This document shows, piece by piece, positions 1 through 8,309 of a DNA stretch of 10,541 nucleotides; the stretch's first letter is position 1, and every line of letters starts with the position of its first letter. A model generated the notes under the pieces. It made no database searches, was not told the origin of the DNA, and saw nothing but the letters and a program-made list of their open reading frames with translations. Both the position numbers and the translations under genes were made by a program. Source of the DNA: Ignavibacteriales bacterium (lineage in GTDB: Bacteria; Bacteroidota; Ignavibacteria; Ignavibacteriales; Melioribacteraceae). The stretch lies in assembly GCA_016929735.1 (NCBI GenBank), contig JAFGID010000175.1:1-10541 (forward strand), written 5' to 3'.

Positions 1-1089
1 GAAAAAAATGTCCCCATGACGGTCATCGGATCGATTTTTCTTGGCGTGGCAGTCATTCGGGCAGCCATGCAGATATTGGGCGGCAGCTTCGCCGATCGGT
101 TCAGTCGTCGGCAAATCATGCTCATTGCGGCGGTAGGACGCACCCTGGCTTTCCTGCTGTTAGCTCTCACCATTCTGGCAAATTTACCCCTGTTTTTCAT
201 TGGGATCGCTATTTTACTCGCTTTTGGATTTGGCTCCATGTTTATGCCGGCCGCCGATGCCTTGATCTCCGATGTCGTTGCTGCTAAAGACCGAATTGAA
301 GCCTATGGTTTCCAACGAATGGGTTTTAATATTGGCTGGGCAATCGGACCCGCAATTGGGGGATATGTCGCTTCGCTGTCCTATCACTTTATTTTTCTGA
401 TCGCCGCATTTTTCTTTACCATTGCTATCATTGTCGTCTATCGGTTCATTCCCGATTCCCACACCAGTGATATGCGATCCCAATTCCGCTTCCAGGATTT
501 AAAGCAATTGGTTAAAAACTATCATTTCATTTTTTATGGCATTCTCGTCATGCTGGTTTTTTCAATCATTGCCCAGACCATCACCACACTTTCCGTTTTC
601 AGCATCGAAGTCGTGAAAATTTCCAAAATTCAATTGGGATATTTGTACACCATTAACGGCGCTGTAATTATCCTGTTTCAAATCCAGGGCATCCGATTGA
701 TAAAACGAATACCCCTGACCCGGGCATTGACATTGGGAGCAATCCTTTCGGCGCTGAGTTGCCTGGTTGTCGCTGCCAGTGAAAATTTCCTGATGCTGGC
801 GATTGCCATTGTAATTATGACTTTTGGACAGATATTTTTTGTTCCTTCGGGAACAACCCTCGCCTCCAACTGGGCGCCCGAGTCTCAGAAAGGCACTTAC
901 CTGGGATTGTACGGCGTTTTTTTAGGATTTGGTCATTCCATCGGACCTTTTTATGGTGGTATTTTGGTAGATCATTTTCTTTCCCGACCATTTATTCTCT
1001 GGGGAACAATCACAGCAATTGGGTTGGCGGCAGCAGTTGGTTTGAGTCAGGTGAAGCGGTTTATTTCGGGTGAGATTAACCAGGAGTAG
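1..1089 (+). CDS. MFS-family multidrug/solute exporter, 5' end outside window
   Basis: This is an inner-membrane major facilitator superfamily transporter, probably a proton-coupled drug or metabolite exporter; the substrate cannot be read from the sequence. The frame is open to base 1, so the first in-window ATG (base 16) is internal: it sits where helix 2 begins and helix 1 is missing. Counting from that ATG, helix 2 spans about residues 3-21 and is followed by the loop 2-3 motif A (GGSFADRFSRR, residues 22-32, with Asp27 and the Arg pair). GWAIGPAIGG (107-116) is the glycine-proline signature of helix 5, and a second copy (GHSIGPFYGG, 306-315) marks helix 11. A hydrophilic stretch at about 145-170 separates the two six-helix halves. 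It ends in TAG with no clear terminator after it. Its G+C is markedly higher than that of the block to the right, so it probably represents the host backbone. The family is secure; the substrate is unknown. Confidence 0.9.
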   Translation, partial: EKNVPMTVIGSIFLGVAVIRAAMQILGGSFADRFSRRQIMLIAAVGRTLAFLLLALTILANLPLFFIGIAILLAFGFGSMFMPAADALISDVVAAKDRIEAYGFQRMGFNIGWAIGPAIGGYVASLSYHFIFLIAAFFFTIAIIVVYRFIPDSHTSDMRSQFRFQDLKQLVKNYHFIFYGILVMLVFSIIAQTITTLSVFSIEVVKISKIQLGYLYTINGAVIILFQIQGIRLIKRIPLTRALTLGAILSALSCLVVAASENFLMLAIAIVIMTFGQIFFVPSGTTLASNWAPESQKGTYLGLYGVFLGFGHSIGPFYGGILVDHFLSRPFILWGTITAIGLAAAVGLSQVKRFISGEINQE

Positions 1090-1582
1090 TTAAAATGTGA
1101 ATTCTGTTGAGAAATATTAGCTATATCTTTTCTAAAACTACGAAAGAATTATGAGAGACAGTGTTTATTGATTGAATACTGCGTAAAAATGAAGGGATGT
1201 TACAGAAGTAGCGCTACGATATCCTGCACAGCCAGTAGAACTCATAACGTGAGTAGAACAAGAGTTAGAGAAAAATATGAAACCTGAATTTCAGTATGAC
1301 CTAAGGCGTCAGCGTTAATTGCAATGTTATAACTGAATAAAAATTGGCTTACCTATTGATTACTATTGTTAATACTGAACCTTTAATTATATAAACCAAT
1401 GAACTTAATTTTTATTTTATAATATATAGCATATTAATCACATGATAGAAACATCACACAAAGGGTGAAATCCCATTTGCATTTTAAAGACATTTCATTT
1501 TTTCTCAGCACTTTGCGTTAGTCAGGCTTATCGTTCAACAAATTATTGACAATCTTTTCATTTAGCTTTTAAAGCTAAAAAA
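1090..1582. other. 493-base intergenic region without a supported gene
   Basis: This gap separates the + strand MFS gene from the convergent end of the - strand block, and base composition drops to very AT-rich across it. I see no convincing gene. It holds small symmetries: GTAGCGCTAC, a perfect 10-base palindrome (1208-1217); AGTAGAAC repeated directly at 1232-1239 and 1250-1257 around a CTCA/TGAG inverted repeat; CTGAA-T-TTCAG (1285-1295); and a hairpin just after the next gene's stop (1561-1579). A 32-codon frame from 1189 on the + strand has no support beyond being open. The region may be a decayed insertion boundary, but no terminal repeats or target duplications are visible. Confidence 0.5.
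1561..1579. repeat. AT-rich perfect hairpin next to a stop codon
   Basis: TTTAGCTTT and AAAGCTAAA (9 bases each, one central T) form a perfect inverted repeat three bases beyond the TAA of the propeller-amidase gene. Its position suits 3'-end formation or transcript protection. No T-run follows it on either strand, so it is not a standard intrinsic terminator. Confidence 0.35.
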
Positions 1583-3286
1583 TTAATCATTTATTTCGAT
1601 CAATTTAATACCTATTATACTATTATTGCTCATAATATAAGGAATTAAAGGTTGTTCAACAACTTTACTGCTATCGGAACTTGCATGCCGTAGAAACAAT
1701 TCGTTCGTGGTAGAATGTCTAAAAATCATCCCTGTATGCTTGGCAAACAACCAATTTAACTTGCCAATAAATACAATAATCATTGGCTTATCAATACGAT
1801 TAGCAATAGCTTCAAAATTTTCTGTGGGTATATAGAAGATTTCATAATCTATAATGTCTTTAACTTGAGGAATATTTATTTGCTTGTATGAATAAAACTT
1901 CGTTTTGCCTATCGTTCGAACTAATTTTTCTGTAAACATACCACCAATATTTGTTGTAACATCTTCAACACACCAGGAATTCCCCGGTATCCAGTCTGAA
2001 ACAAAAAAATGATTACGTGTAAAATAAGATACGTTTCCTCCGCGGTAACGAATCCTATCCAAAATACTCAAATAATTATTCATATCTTTGCAAATCGCCA
2101 ATCCTAAACTCTGTTCAACAACAGTAACACAATCAACAAATTCGTTATTAATGCGTAAATCTTTATCTATATAACCAGAGAGACCCTCACCCAGGGGATC
2201 ATTTCTATATATTTTGCCCTTAAATTGTTCTTTAAATACTTTATCGAATATAGCAGATGGGTTACTGTTGTTCTGTTGAGGAAAGATTTTATTAATTTCG
2301 AGATTTGCTCCCAATGAGTCTTTCGAATTGATATATTCCTTTAAACAAACCTGAAGAATAATCCCATTACTCCCAACTATTAAAAACGAATTTCCGTCTA
2401 TTGGGGCAATACCATATAAATTAGCATTCGATTGAATATGAGAAATTTTCCAGTTTAGTCCACAATTGATTGAAAAAGAAATTTTTCCAGAATCCCCAAC
2501 TGCAATTATTATATTTTCCTGAATAAACAGATCTCGAATTGATATATCATGATTGCTGTTAGAATCTTGCCAGGATCTACCATAATTGTTTGTTAATAAT
2601 AGAGTATTACAAGCGCCATAAATGGCTCCGTTCCCCATTTTATCAAATTTAATACCATATAAGTTATGTCGTTCGGTCAGATTATCCAAATTTTTATTTT
2701 GCCATGTTTCGCAATTATCATTGCTTATCAAAATGTAACCGGATTGACCAACAACAAAAATTATATTATTGTCAGTATAACTAACTCCGTAAAGTGTTAA
2801 TCCAGGTTTATTATATTTAATATTCCAATTTTTCCCAGCATTTAAAGTATGCATTATAATTCCATCGCTACCAACAACTATTCCTTCAAAACTATTTTTA
2901 AAAAAACAGGAATGCAAATTATTGTCAACAAAAGTAGGGACGTTGTGCCATGAGTTACCACTATTATCTGTTTTATAAACACTGCCTGATGAGCCTACAA
3001 TCCATCCGTTTTGGGAATCAGAAAAATGTATCGACTTAAACCAATGTTCCGATAATTCTTGTTGTCCAAACTTTGAAAAATCTATATTTATTGAATATAA
3101 ATTATTGCCTTGGTCACCAATAGCTATAATTCTCTGATTCTCTTGTATACTAACGTCTCTAAACGTACCAAAAGATGTATTAATACTTTTGGGTCTTTCA
3201 TTGAAAACAAAGATAATTGAAACTAATACAATTAATATAAAAATGATTTTAATTAGTTTATTAACAGATATTTTGGATTTTCGCAT
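1583..3286 (-). CDS. Membrane-anchored YCF48-like beta-propeller fused to a DUF1460 amidase-like domain
   Basis: This is a predicted envelope enzyme with a sensor-like front half. The residue numbers given count from a GTG at 3292, but the ATG at 3286 (residue 3) is the better start because GGAG (3292-3295) lies five bases before it and overlaps the GTG. Residues 12-31 form a single hydrophobic anchor. From about 80 to 315 there are six copies of a YCF48/BNR-like blade with the pattern VG-x-x-G-x-[IV]-x-x-T-x-x-x-G-x-x-W (IVGSSG 98-103, VVGSDG 139-144, VVGQSG 180-185, then degenerate YGACNT 225-230, AVGDSG 264-269, IVGSNG 305-310). Residues 350-569 match DUF1460, an NlpC/P60-like fold described as N-acetylmuramoyl-L-alanine amidase-like: FVDCVTVVE with the likely nucleophile Cys388, IRYRGG (414-419), RNHFF (426-430), KHTG with His519, and RHAS (535-538). 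It is the last gene of the block, 27-33 bases after the lipoprotein gene. I infer that it cleaves peptidoglycan peptides on the periplasmic side; the substrate is unproven. Confidence 0.85.
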   Translation of the reverse strand: MRKSKISVNKLIKIIFILIVLVSIIFVFNERPKSINTSFGTFRDVSIQENQRIIAIGDQGNNLYSINIDFSKFGQQELSEHWFKSIHFSDSQNGWIVGSSGSVYKTDNSGNSWHNVPTFVDNNLHSCFFKNSFEGIVVGSDGIIMHTLNAGKNWNIKYNKPGLTLYGVSYTDNNIIFVVGQSGYILISNDNCETWQNKNLDNLTERHNLYGIKFDKMGNGAIYGACNTLLLTNNYGRSWQDSNSNHDISIRDLFIQENIIIAVGDSGKISFSINCGLNWKISHIQSNANLYGIAPIDGNSFLIVGSNGIILQVCLKEYINSKDSLGANLEINKIFPQQNNSNPSAIFDKVFKEQFKGKIYRNDPLGEGLSGYIDKDLRINNEFVDCVTVVEQSLGLAICKDMNNYLSILDRIRYRGGNVSYFTRNHFFVSDWIPGNSWCVEDVTTNIGGMFTEKLVRTIGKTKFYSYKQINIPQVKDIIDYEIFYIPTENFEAIANRIDKPMIIVFIGKLNWLFAKHTGMIFRHSTTNELFLRHASSDSSKVVEQPLIPYIMSNNSIIGIKLIEIND

Positions 3287-3319
3287 TAACACTCCATATT
3301 TATTTTCATATTATTCGTA

Positions 3320-4510
3320 TTACATCCCTTCACGAGCCTTTTCTTGAAATTCTTTTGCACCTTGAGTTTCAGGAACTATCATACTTTTATCCTTGTTAAC
3401 CTTCCAGGTAAATTCACCTTCAGAACGTCCTTTAAGTATATATGTTATTTTATATGTTCCTTCACCAAGCGAAATTACGTGGGGAGAATTTTCATGTTCT
3501 ACGTTAGGGAACATCATTCGTAATGTGATTTGTGCAGTTTGGAGCAGGCTGCCAATACTTATTGATTCATTGCCATAGGATTTCAAATACGCAATATTCT
3601 CGTTGGCAGAAGCATATGTATGCGTACTCGTTATTGTATTATCAGACCTTCGATCCAAATTTTTACGGATGAAAGTGGTGATGTCCGTACTGTTTTTTAA
3701 ATTATTGGATTCAAAAATCTTATTTGACGTAATATTTGTAGCTATATAATAGAGTTCATTATACTTAATATCCCAAAAATATCGTGTTTTCCATTTCGAA
3801 TCATAAGCTTTAAATTGAACAAATCTTTCTTCATTGTAAAATTCAATTATTTGAAATTCATTTAATTCTGTATCCACTGAGAATTCCTGAATAGTTTTAT
3901 TTACCTCGCCGCTCCTTCCTGTGTAAACAATTACTTTTTTGCCACTTTGTAAACTTTCTACATGCACAGTACTTTTCTCTGACTTTTGAGAAGAAGTTAA
4001 TGATTCTAATGGGGTATTATCTATTATCTCAAGCCAATACTTTTCTCCTTTCAACGCTAATTTATTGAATGCTTCAAAAAATTCAATTAAATCGACAACT
4101 TTGCCATTGATTTTACTACATTCACTAAAATTGTAATAATCACCTATATTTATAATATCTTCTATACCTTCTGCTATGAGTCTTCCACTCTCGGCGCCTA
4201 TTGGAGTCACTGTTAATTCAAAGCCTTTTTTAAATAATGTTTTTAATAGTTCTCGACCTTTATTATCATTAACACTTAAATAATCAGTACTTTTCAAAAA
4301 ATTTTTCATTTTAATGGTCATTTCTGCATCAGGTGATAACTGATGTTTAAAAATGTATGCAACTTTACAAGTCATCTCATATATATCTTCAGTATTAAGC
4401 ATCTTTTTAACCGGTGATGAATTGTTTTTATTTTCTTTATCTGTTGTATCACAACAATATGTTAATGCAGAAATAAATAAAATAGTAAGTATGATATTAT
4501 TTAATTTCAT
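3320..4510 (-). CDS. Probable lipoprotein of unknown function, C-terminal module shared with the neighbouring protease
   Basis: I do not recognise the 396-residue protein as a named family. It begins with Lys and a hydrophobic run (residues 5-18) ending in LTYCC, then a hydrophilic Asp/Lys/Asn-rich linker. This looks like a lipoprotein signal with Cys19 or Cys20 as the lipid site, although Tyr or Cys before it departs from the usual small residue. The middle is mixed helical and beta with no catalytic motif I can name. Its last 45 residues (YILKG 357-361, W369, IVP 378-380, AKEFQ 385-389) align with residues 458-500 of the protease encoded two genes upstream. GGAG eight bases before the ATG gives a strong ribosome site. 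It follows the 216-base gap and precedes the propeller-amidase gene by about 30 bases, so the last two genes probably form one transcript. Confidence 0.75.
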   Translation of the reverse strand: MKLNNIILTILFISALTYCCDTTDKENKNNSSPVKKMLNTEDIYEMTCKVAYIFKHQLSPDAEMTIKMKNFLKSTDYLSVNDNKGRELLKTLFKKGFELTVTPIGAESGRLIAEGIEDIINIGDYYNFSECSKINGKVVDLIEFFEAFNKLALKGEKYWLEIIDNTPLESLTSSQKSEKSTVHVESLQSGKKVIVYTGRSGEVNKTIQEFSVDTELNEFQIIEFYNEERFVQFKAYDSKWKTRYFWDIKYNELYYIATNITSNKIFESNNLKNSTDITTFIRKNLDRRSDNTITSTHTYASANENIAYLKSYGNESISIGSLLQTAQITLRMMFPNVEHENSPHVISLGEGTYKITYILKGRSEGEFTWKVNKDKSMIVPETQGAKEFQEKAREGM

Positions 4511-4726
4511 TAAAGTAGCTCCTTCATTTGTACTCCAACATAATTAATAAAGCTATACATTTTCTTTATATTAAAAGAGTTGTTTATCTTTAAATAGCTT
4601 TGGTCTCTTATTAAATATTTTACCCTAACGTTTTGCATCAGTCGACGAAGGGCTTCAACGGACCGAACGTCTACAAATAATTAAAACTTTTGTTACAGCA
4701 TGCAATTTAAAAAATTTAATAATATA
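4511..4726 (-). other. 216-base gap inside the gene block, with an attC-like hairpin
   Basis: This is the only long gap between intact genes of the block. It is AT-rich apart from a GC-richer hairpin at 4623-4671, listed separately. I see no convincing -35/-10 pair driving the lipoprotein gene. A 15-codon frame beginning ATG TAT AGC ends in TAATG overlapping the lipoprotein ATG, but it has no ribosome site and is probably chance. The gap could separate two transcription units. Confidence 0.4.
4623..4671 (-). repeat. Bulged hairpin resembling an integron attC recombination site
   Basis: On the - strand the element ends in CTGATGC-AAAAC-GTTAGGG, the arrangement of an attC L' box, a 5-base spacer and an R' box; GTTAGGG matches the GTTRRRY consensus at six of seven positions. 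Toward the 5' side, CGTTGAAG pairs with CTTCGTCG around a CC loop (4643-4660) with one mismatch and one G-T pair. An unpaired C follows, then three more pairs, and finally ACGTT pairs with AACGT at the ends (4666-4670 and 4627-4631). Unpaired bases on one arm and an outer plus an inner paired box are attC features. Against this, the 5' R'' box is poor (GTAGAC instead of RYYYAAC) and no integrase is in view. It could be an unrelated RNA hairpin. Confidence 0.3.
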
Positions 4727-5305
4727 CTACTTTATTACAATCACTTTAATTAATTTATGTAAATATATTGCATCAAAGTTAAGATCAGTTGGCAAGGTAC
4801 CATCTTTTTCAACATGAAATTCAATTCCTGGATAAGATAAATACCACGTATTTCCAGATTGAGAAGTAGTCCAATTTTTTTGACCATACTTATCAATTAC
4901 TTCTTGTGCCCGACTTTCTCCAAGTTTTATTCCTCTTAAGGTTTCGCCTTGAAATGGGTATTCCAGACGAATACTAAATATTGTTTTAAAAGGATCTTTA
5001 TACCCATAGAAAAAACTGATACCTAAATCGCTGTAATTCATTTCTACAGAATATTTATTGTGAATTATTTCCTCATATTCCTTACCAAAATTTTGTAATA
5101 TTTCTTCTTTTGTCGATTGCCCAATAATTGCGCCTTTAATTCCTATGTGGTCTTCAATAATTTGATTAGGCATTTTAACTATTAGATTTCTATGAAAAAA
5201 GGATTTTACTGATATAAAAAACTGATTTATATTTTCGAAACCAGTGAAAAATACAAAAATTGTTACTAGTGCTGCTATTATTCCTATAATTCCCCAAATT
5301 TTCAT
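4727..5305 (-). CDS. Membrane-anchored protein with two tandem copies of a small repeat domain, function unknown
   Basis: I do not recognise this 192-residue protein as a named family. Residues 3-22 form one hydrophobic helix that likely anchors it with the rest outside the cytoplasm. The remainder contains two copies of the same unit: about 58-114 (IIGQS 60-64, EEIL 67-70, FGKEY 73-77, GISFF 95-99) and about 125-190 (IKLGES 126-131, QEVIDKYG 134-141, YPGIEFHV 158-165). The shared pattern is G-x-x-[IL]-G-[QE]-S-x3-E-[IV]-[IL]-x2-[FY]-G followed by a G-I-x-F strand. This loosely recalls BamE/SmpA-like and DUF4309-like folds, but I would not assign either. Its ribosome site GGG lies seven bases before ATG. 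It follows the protease gene by 36 bases and precedes the attC-like gap. A partner or inhibitor role for the protease is conceivable but only by position. Confidence 0.7.
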   Translation of the reverse strand: MKIWGIIGIIAALVTIFVFFTGFENINQFFISVKSFFHRNLIVKMPNQIIEDHIGIKGAIIGQSTKEEILQNFGKEYEEIIHNKYSVEMNYSDLGISFFYGYKDPFKTIFSIRLEYPFQGETLRGIKLGESRAQEVIDKYGQKNWTTSQSGNTWYLSYPGIEFHVEKDGTLPTDLNFDAIYLHKLIKVIVIK

Positions 5306-5341
5306 TTGATTACCCTTAATTTGTAAGATATTACTTCTGCT

Positions 5342-7198
5342 CTAATTATTTTGCAGCCAAATTATTATATCAAAATTTTTATGAATTTCATTAGTCCTTT
5401 CTATATCAAATGTTTCGATATCAGATAGAATTGCTTTGATTTTTTTCGCAACATCGTAATCCTTTTCTGATTTATATCGAATTTTATTTCCATTGGTTGT
5501 ACCGCTGTTCCGAGTCACACTAAACCCTGATTTTAAAAGTATATTATAAACTTTATCAGCGCTGATTTCTCTATTTAAACTATAATAAAGAAATACTCTA
5601 ATCTGATTAGCTTTATGTACTTCAACTTCATTATTTAAAGGAGCAATATTTAAATTATTAAGCGCGCTCAGATGATCTTTTTCACTGGATTTGTTTTCCA
5701 AAATGAATTTATGCACACTTTTTGCAAGCTTTGTTGTCGGAATTACAGATTCTCTTCGATGTTCAACAATCCATACTAATTCTTCTTGTAATCCTGCTTT
5801 CCCTTTGAGGACATATCGTACAGTCGTTGTGTTATCTCTATTCGGATACCAATTAGGACCTTCCAGAGTACCATCCATTCCCTCGGCATAAGTGAGAAGT
5901 GAGATCATAAAGTCTTTACAGGAGTTCGTGTTGTTCGGATAAGAATAAAAATATTGCAAATCTTCTCTCGATTCACGTATAAGTTCTGGCATCAATTTTT
6001 GCACCATAATAGTGACTATCGTCGATACTTCATATTCAGGTGCTGATGGCATTGCTATTGTAAAAACAGCTAAAAAATAGTCAAACAAACTGATCGTTTG
6101 AGAATTTGAATATTTTATCTTTTCAAGTTCTTTATATGCGGCTTGATCGTTAGATTGAGACCAATTTCCCTCATACATTTCATAACTCTTTTTAAAATAA
6201 GGGAACGCTTCATTCAAATAATCGATAGGTTCCATTCTTGGATCATGACCGGATAATATAATAGAAGATCCATAAGCTCTATACAAAAGAGACACTTCCC
6301 TTGCTAATTCCTCCTTACAATTCGGATGCTCATGAATATAATCAATTAATTCTTTAAAATTCTTTTTATCAGAATTAACGTTTGAAACAGGATTATAACG
6401 ATACTGCCCCACGGCAGTGAGCACTTTACTTTCAAATCTGTTTTTTTCTTCAATTGAAAGGGTGCAATTGCTGAAGGAATGAATATTTTTTTCCAAAGAC
6501 CAGGGATGTCCCCATGATTGGAAAGACGCTTTTATTTCATCAATTGCCAAAGCTTTTGCTACCCCGGCACCTGTATCAATTATCACCATACCTATAATAC
6601 CTTTATCACAGATTAGCGGGGCACCTGAAGTTCCTGGTTTTATACTATTGATTTCGACCTCAATTATTGAATTAGCGTTAGGTCTTGAACTGTTTATATA
6701 TCCTGGATCAAATGGCACCCACCACCTTAATTCTCGTCCAATAAACCATACGTCAACACCGGTTAAAGATTTATTTAGAGAAGCCATACAATCCGGCTGC
6801 CATTTTAATTCAACAGGTTTGTCAATCTTTATAACTGCGATGTCTCGCGGGGCTGCTTGATGACTACTCAATAATTTCCCTGTATAGGTTTTGATATTTC
6901 CATTGATATAAAATGAGACTTCAGGTTCTTGTGAAATATCACTATTCATATTGTCTCTTACATTATGGTTTGCCGTCACAATATAAAGCGAATTATATTG
7001 CTCCGCAACTATAAAACCGAAACCCTTTTTTAAACCTTCAATCCTTACAACGTTGGAAAGTAATTTTTGACTTAAGTCATATCCTGTGAAATCCTGAGAT
7101 ATTTGAGCTGAAATATTCTTTCCGCTTAAGCAAATGACGCATGTGAGAGTTAGAAGAAAAAACATATCAACAATAAACGCATTAATTTTTGAATTCAT
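5342..7198 (-). CDS. Secreted trypsin-like serine protease with a long C-terminal region
   Basis: The 618-residue product is an exported endopeptidase of the trypsin-like fold. An N-terminal hydrophobic stretch (about 8-25) leading to NISAQ (28-32) is a probable signal peptide. The catalytic triad is complete: His78 in TANHNV, Asp119 in RDIAVIKID and Ser191 in PGTSGAPL. The protease domain covers about 40-230. Residues 280-445 are helical and unassigned. Residues 458-500 (YVLKG 462-466, W476, VIPTT 485-489) form the module shared with the lipoprotein two genes downstream. Residues 531-618 (RVFLYYSLN 534-542, GFSV 558-561, NKIRYKSE 571-578, FDIIIWL 609-615) resemble the LytR C-terminal fold, an inference from pattern only. 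AGGA lies before the ATG, and the gene starts nine bases after the preceding stop. It lacks an obvious PDZ domain, unlike DegP/HtrA proteases, so it is not a simple DegP. Confidence 0.85.
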   Translation of the reverse strand: MNSKINAFIVDMFFLLTLTCVICLSGKNISAQISQDFTGYDLSQKLLSNVVRIEGLKKGFGFIVAEQYNSLYIVTANHNVRDNMNSDISQEPEVSFYINGNIKTYTGKLLSSHQAAPRDIAVIKIDKPVELKWQPDCMASLNKSLTGVDVWFIGRELRWWVPFDPGYINSSRPNANSIIEVEINSIKPGTSGAPLICDKGIIGMVIIDTGAGVAKALAIDEIKASFQSWGHPWSLEKNIHSFSNCTLSIEEKNRFESKVLTAVGQYRYNPVSNVNSDKKNFKELIDYIHEHPNCKEELAREVSLLYRAYGSSIILSGHDPRMEPIDYLNEAFPYFKKSYEMYEGNWSQSNDQAAYKELEKIKYSNSQTISLFDYFLAVFTIAMPSAPEYEVSTIVTIMVQKLMPELIRESREDLQYFYSYPNNTNSCKDFMISLLTYAEGMDGTLEGPNWYPNRDNTTTVRYVLKGKAGLQEELVWIVEHRRESVIPTTKLAKSVHKFILENKSSEKDHLSALNNLNIAPLNNEVEVHKANQIRVFLYYSLNREISADKVYNILLKSGFSVTRNSGTTNGNKIRYKSEKDYDVAKKIKAILSDIETFDIERTNEIHKNFDIIIWLQNN

Positions 7199-7207
7199 AT
7201 CTTTTCC

Positions 7208-8305
7208 TTATAATTTTAATAAAAGACTTTTAATTCCCCCTAATGCACTCATTATAAAAATTAAGCCACTCCAAAATAGCACCAGCGAATGATTATGGTA
7301 CAAATATTTTAACAACGATGGTTTCATATTTTTTTCAAATCCCCTATGACCAACTGACAACTTTTTTACCTTTCCTTCAAAAAAGACACTGAGTCCATTT
7401 TCATACTTAATTTCCAAACTTTTTATTTCCTTAAGCTCCAAATCGATATATTCATTTTGTTGAATTGAAATGTTTAAAGGTGTGTCATAAACGATGATAT
7501 TTCCATGAGTAATTGTTGAAGTGAATAAATTGTTCTTGTCAGTTGAATTAATTGGTTGTAAAAAATTCAAATTTCGTATTTTTAAATTATCTAAGTTAAA
7601 TTTTTCGGGATTCCTAAGTCTTAATTGCGTTACATTCTTAACAATATTATCAGAAATAATTTTGATATACTCAGGTATGTTAAAACTTTTCTTAATTAGT
7701 TTATCTTTTAGGCCAATTATGGATGCATAACTATCACCTAACATTGAAATTTCACCTTCAAGACGATTATTTAAAAACATGAATTCCACATTACCTGATT
7801 TTGAAGTTAATATAATTGTACCATCTTTTTCAAAATTCAACTTTTCCAGATAAACTTTATCAGCTTTAATTTCCAGATCAAAATCATTTCTATTGTTAAC
7901 AAAATTTATATCTAACTCTGGAGAAATTATAGCAGATAAATTTTTTGCAATTACATTATTTGAGACGATATTTTCAGACAATCTCAATTCTTCTGATAAA
8001 TCAAGCGTTACACTATTACATGTGGTCTGCAGGGATATAGAAATATTCGTCTTTTTAACCAATGCAAGAATGGAAATAACTATAAATGACAATAGGAATA
8101 TAAATAATGTAATAGTCGAATTTTTAACAATAATAAAATTTGAATTTTCTAAGATTTTTGTTGAGGTATCTATCCATCGCAAATCAGAAATTAGCTCATG
8201 ATCATCTTCCAGATTGTCTTCCTTATCAATTTTTGACGCAACATGACTTATCTTTTGAGCACATTTTTTTGCTAATCGATTTCGCAATTTTATTTTTTCA
8301 ATCAT
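7208..8305 (-). CDS. Two-helix membrane protein with a large extracytoplasmic beta-rich domain, function unknown
   Basis: I do not recognise this 365-residue protein. Residues 1-62 are charged and probably cytoplasmic. A transmembrane helix at about 64-83 leads into some 255 residues dominated by alternating hydrophobic strands with many Asn, Ile and Leu residues and no visible catalytic motif. A second helix at about 340-359 brings a short tail back to the membrane. The layout suits a scaffold, receptor or signalling protein that passes a state across the membrane. It starts four bases after the stop of the secreted RGNRCEG protein and ends nine bases before the protease ATG, so the three are very probably co-translated. 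The ribosome site is weak (GGAT, eight bases before ATG), fitting translational coupling to the gene upstream. Confidence 0.7.
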   Translation of the reverse strand: MIEKIKLRNRLAKKCAQKISHVASKIDKEDNLEDDHELISDLRWIDTSTKILENSNFIIVKNSTITLFIFLLSFIVISILALVKKTNISISLQTTCNSVTLDLSEELRLSENIVSNNVIAKNLSAIISPELDINFVNNRNDFDLEIKADKVYLEKLNFEKDGTIILTSKSGNVEFMFLNNRLEGEISMLGDSYASIIGLKDKLIKKSFNIPEYIKIISDNIVKNVTQLRLRNPEKFNLDNLKIRNLNFLQPINSTDKNNLFTSTITHGNIIVYDTPLNISIQQNEYIDLELKEIKSLEIKYENGLSVFFEGKVKKLSVGHRGFEKNMKPSLLKYLYHNHSLVLFWSGLIFIMSALGGIKSLLLKL

Positions 8306-8309
8306 TTAT

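Noticed and set aside
214..483. 89-codon - strand frame inside the MFS gene
   Set aside because: Antisense shadow of a clear transporter, with no ribosome site and no recognisable domain.
1189..1287. 32-codon + strand frame starting MKGCYRSS
   Set aside because: No ribosome site, no domain, and it runs through the local direct repeat; probably chance.
1450..1545. Possible second attC-like element (TTTGCGTTAGTC on the + strand, with ACACAAAGGGTG upstream)
   Set aside because: The stem is imperfect with a loop of more than 40 bases, and no paired inner boxes are present in either orientation.
1561..1579. Intrinsic terminator for the gene block
   Set aside because: The hairpin is perfect but AT-rich and lacks a following T-run on the - strand.
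4511..4560. 15-codon leader-like frame ending in TAATG over the lipoprotein start
   Set aside because: It lacks a ribosome site and any repeated regulatory codon, and no attenuator hairpins follow.
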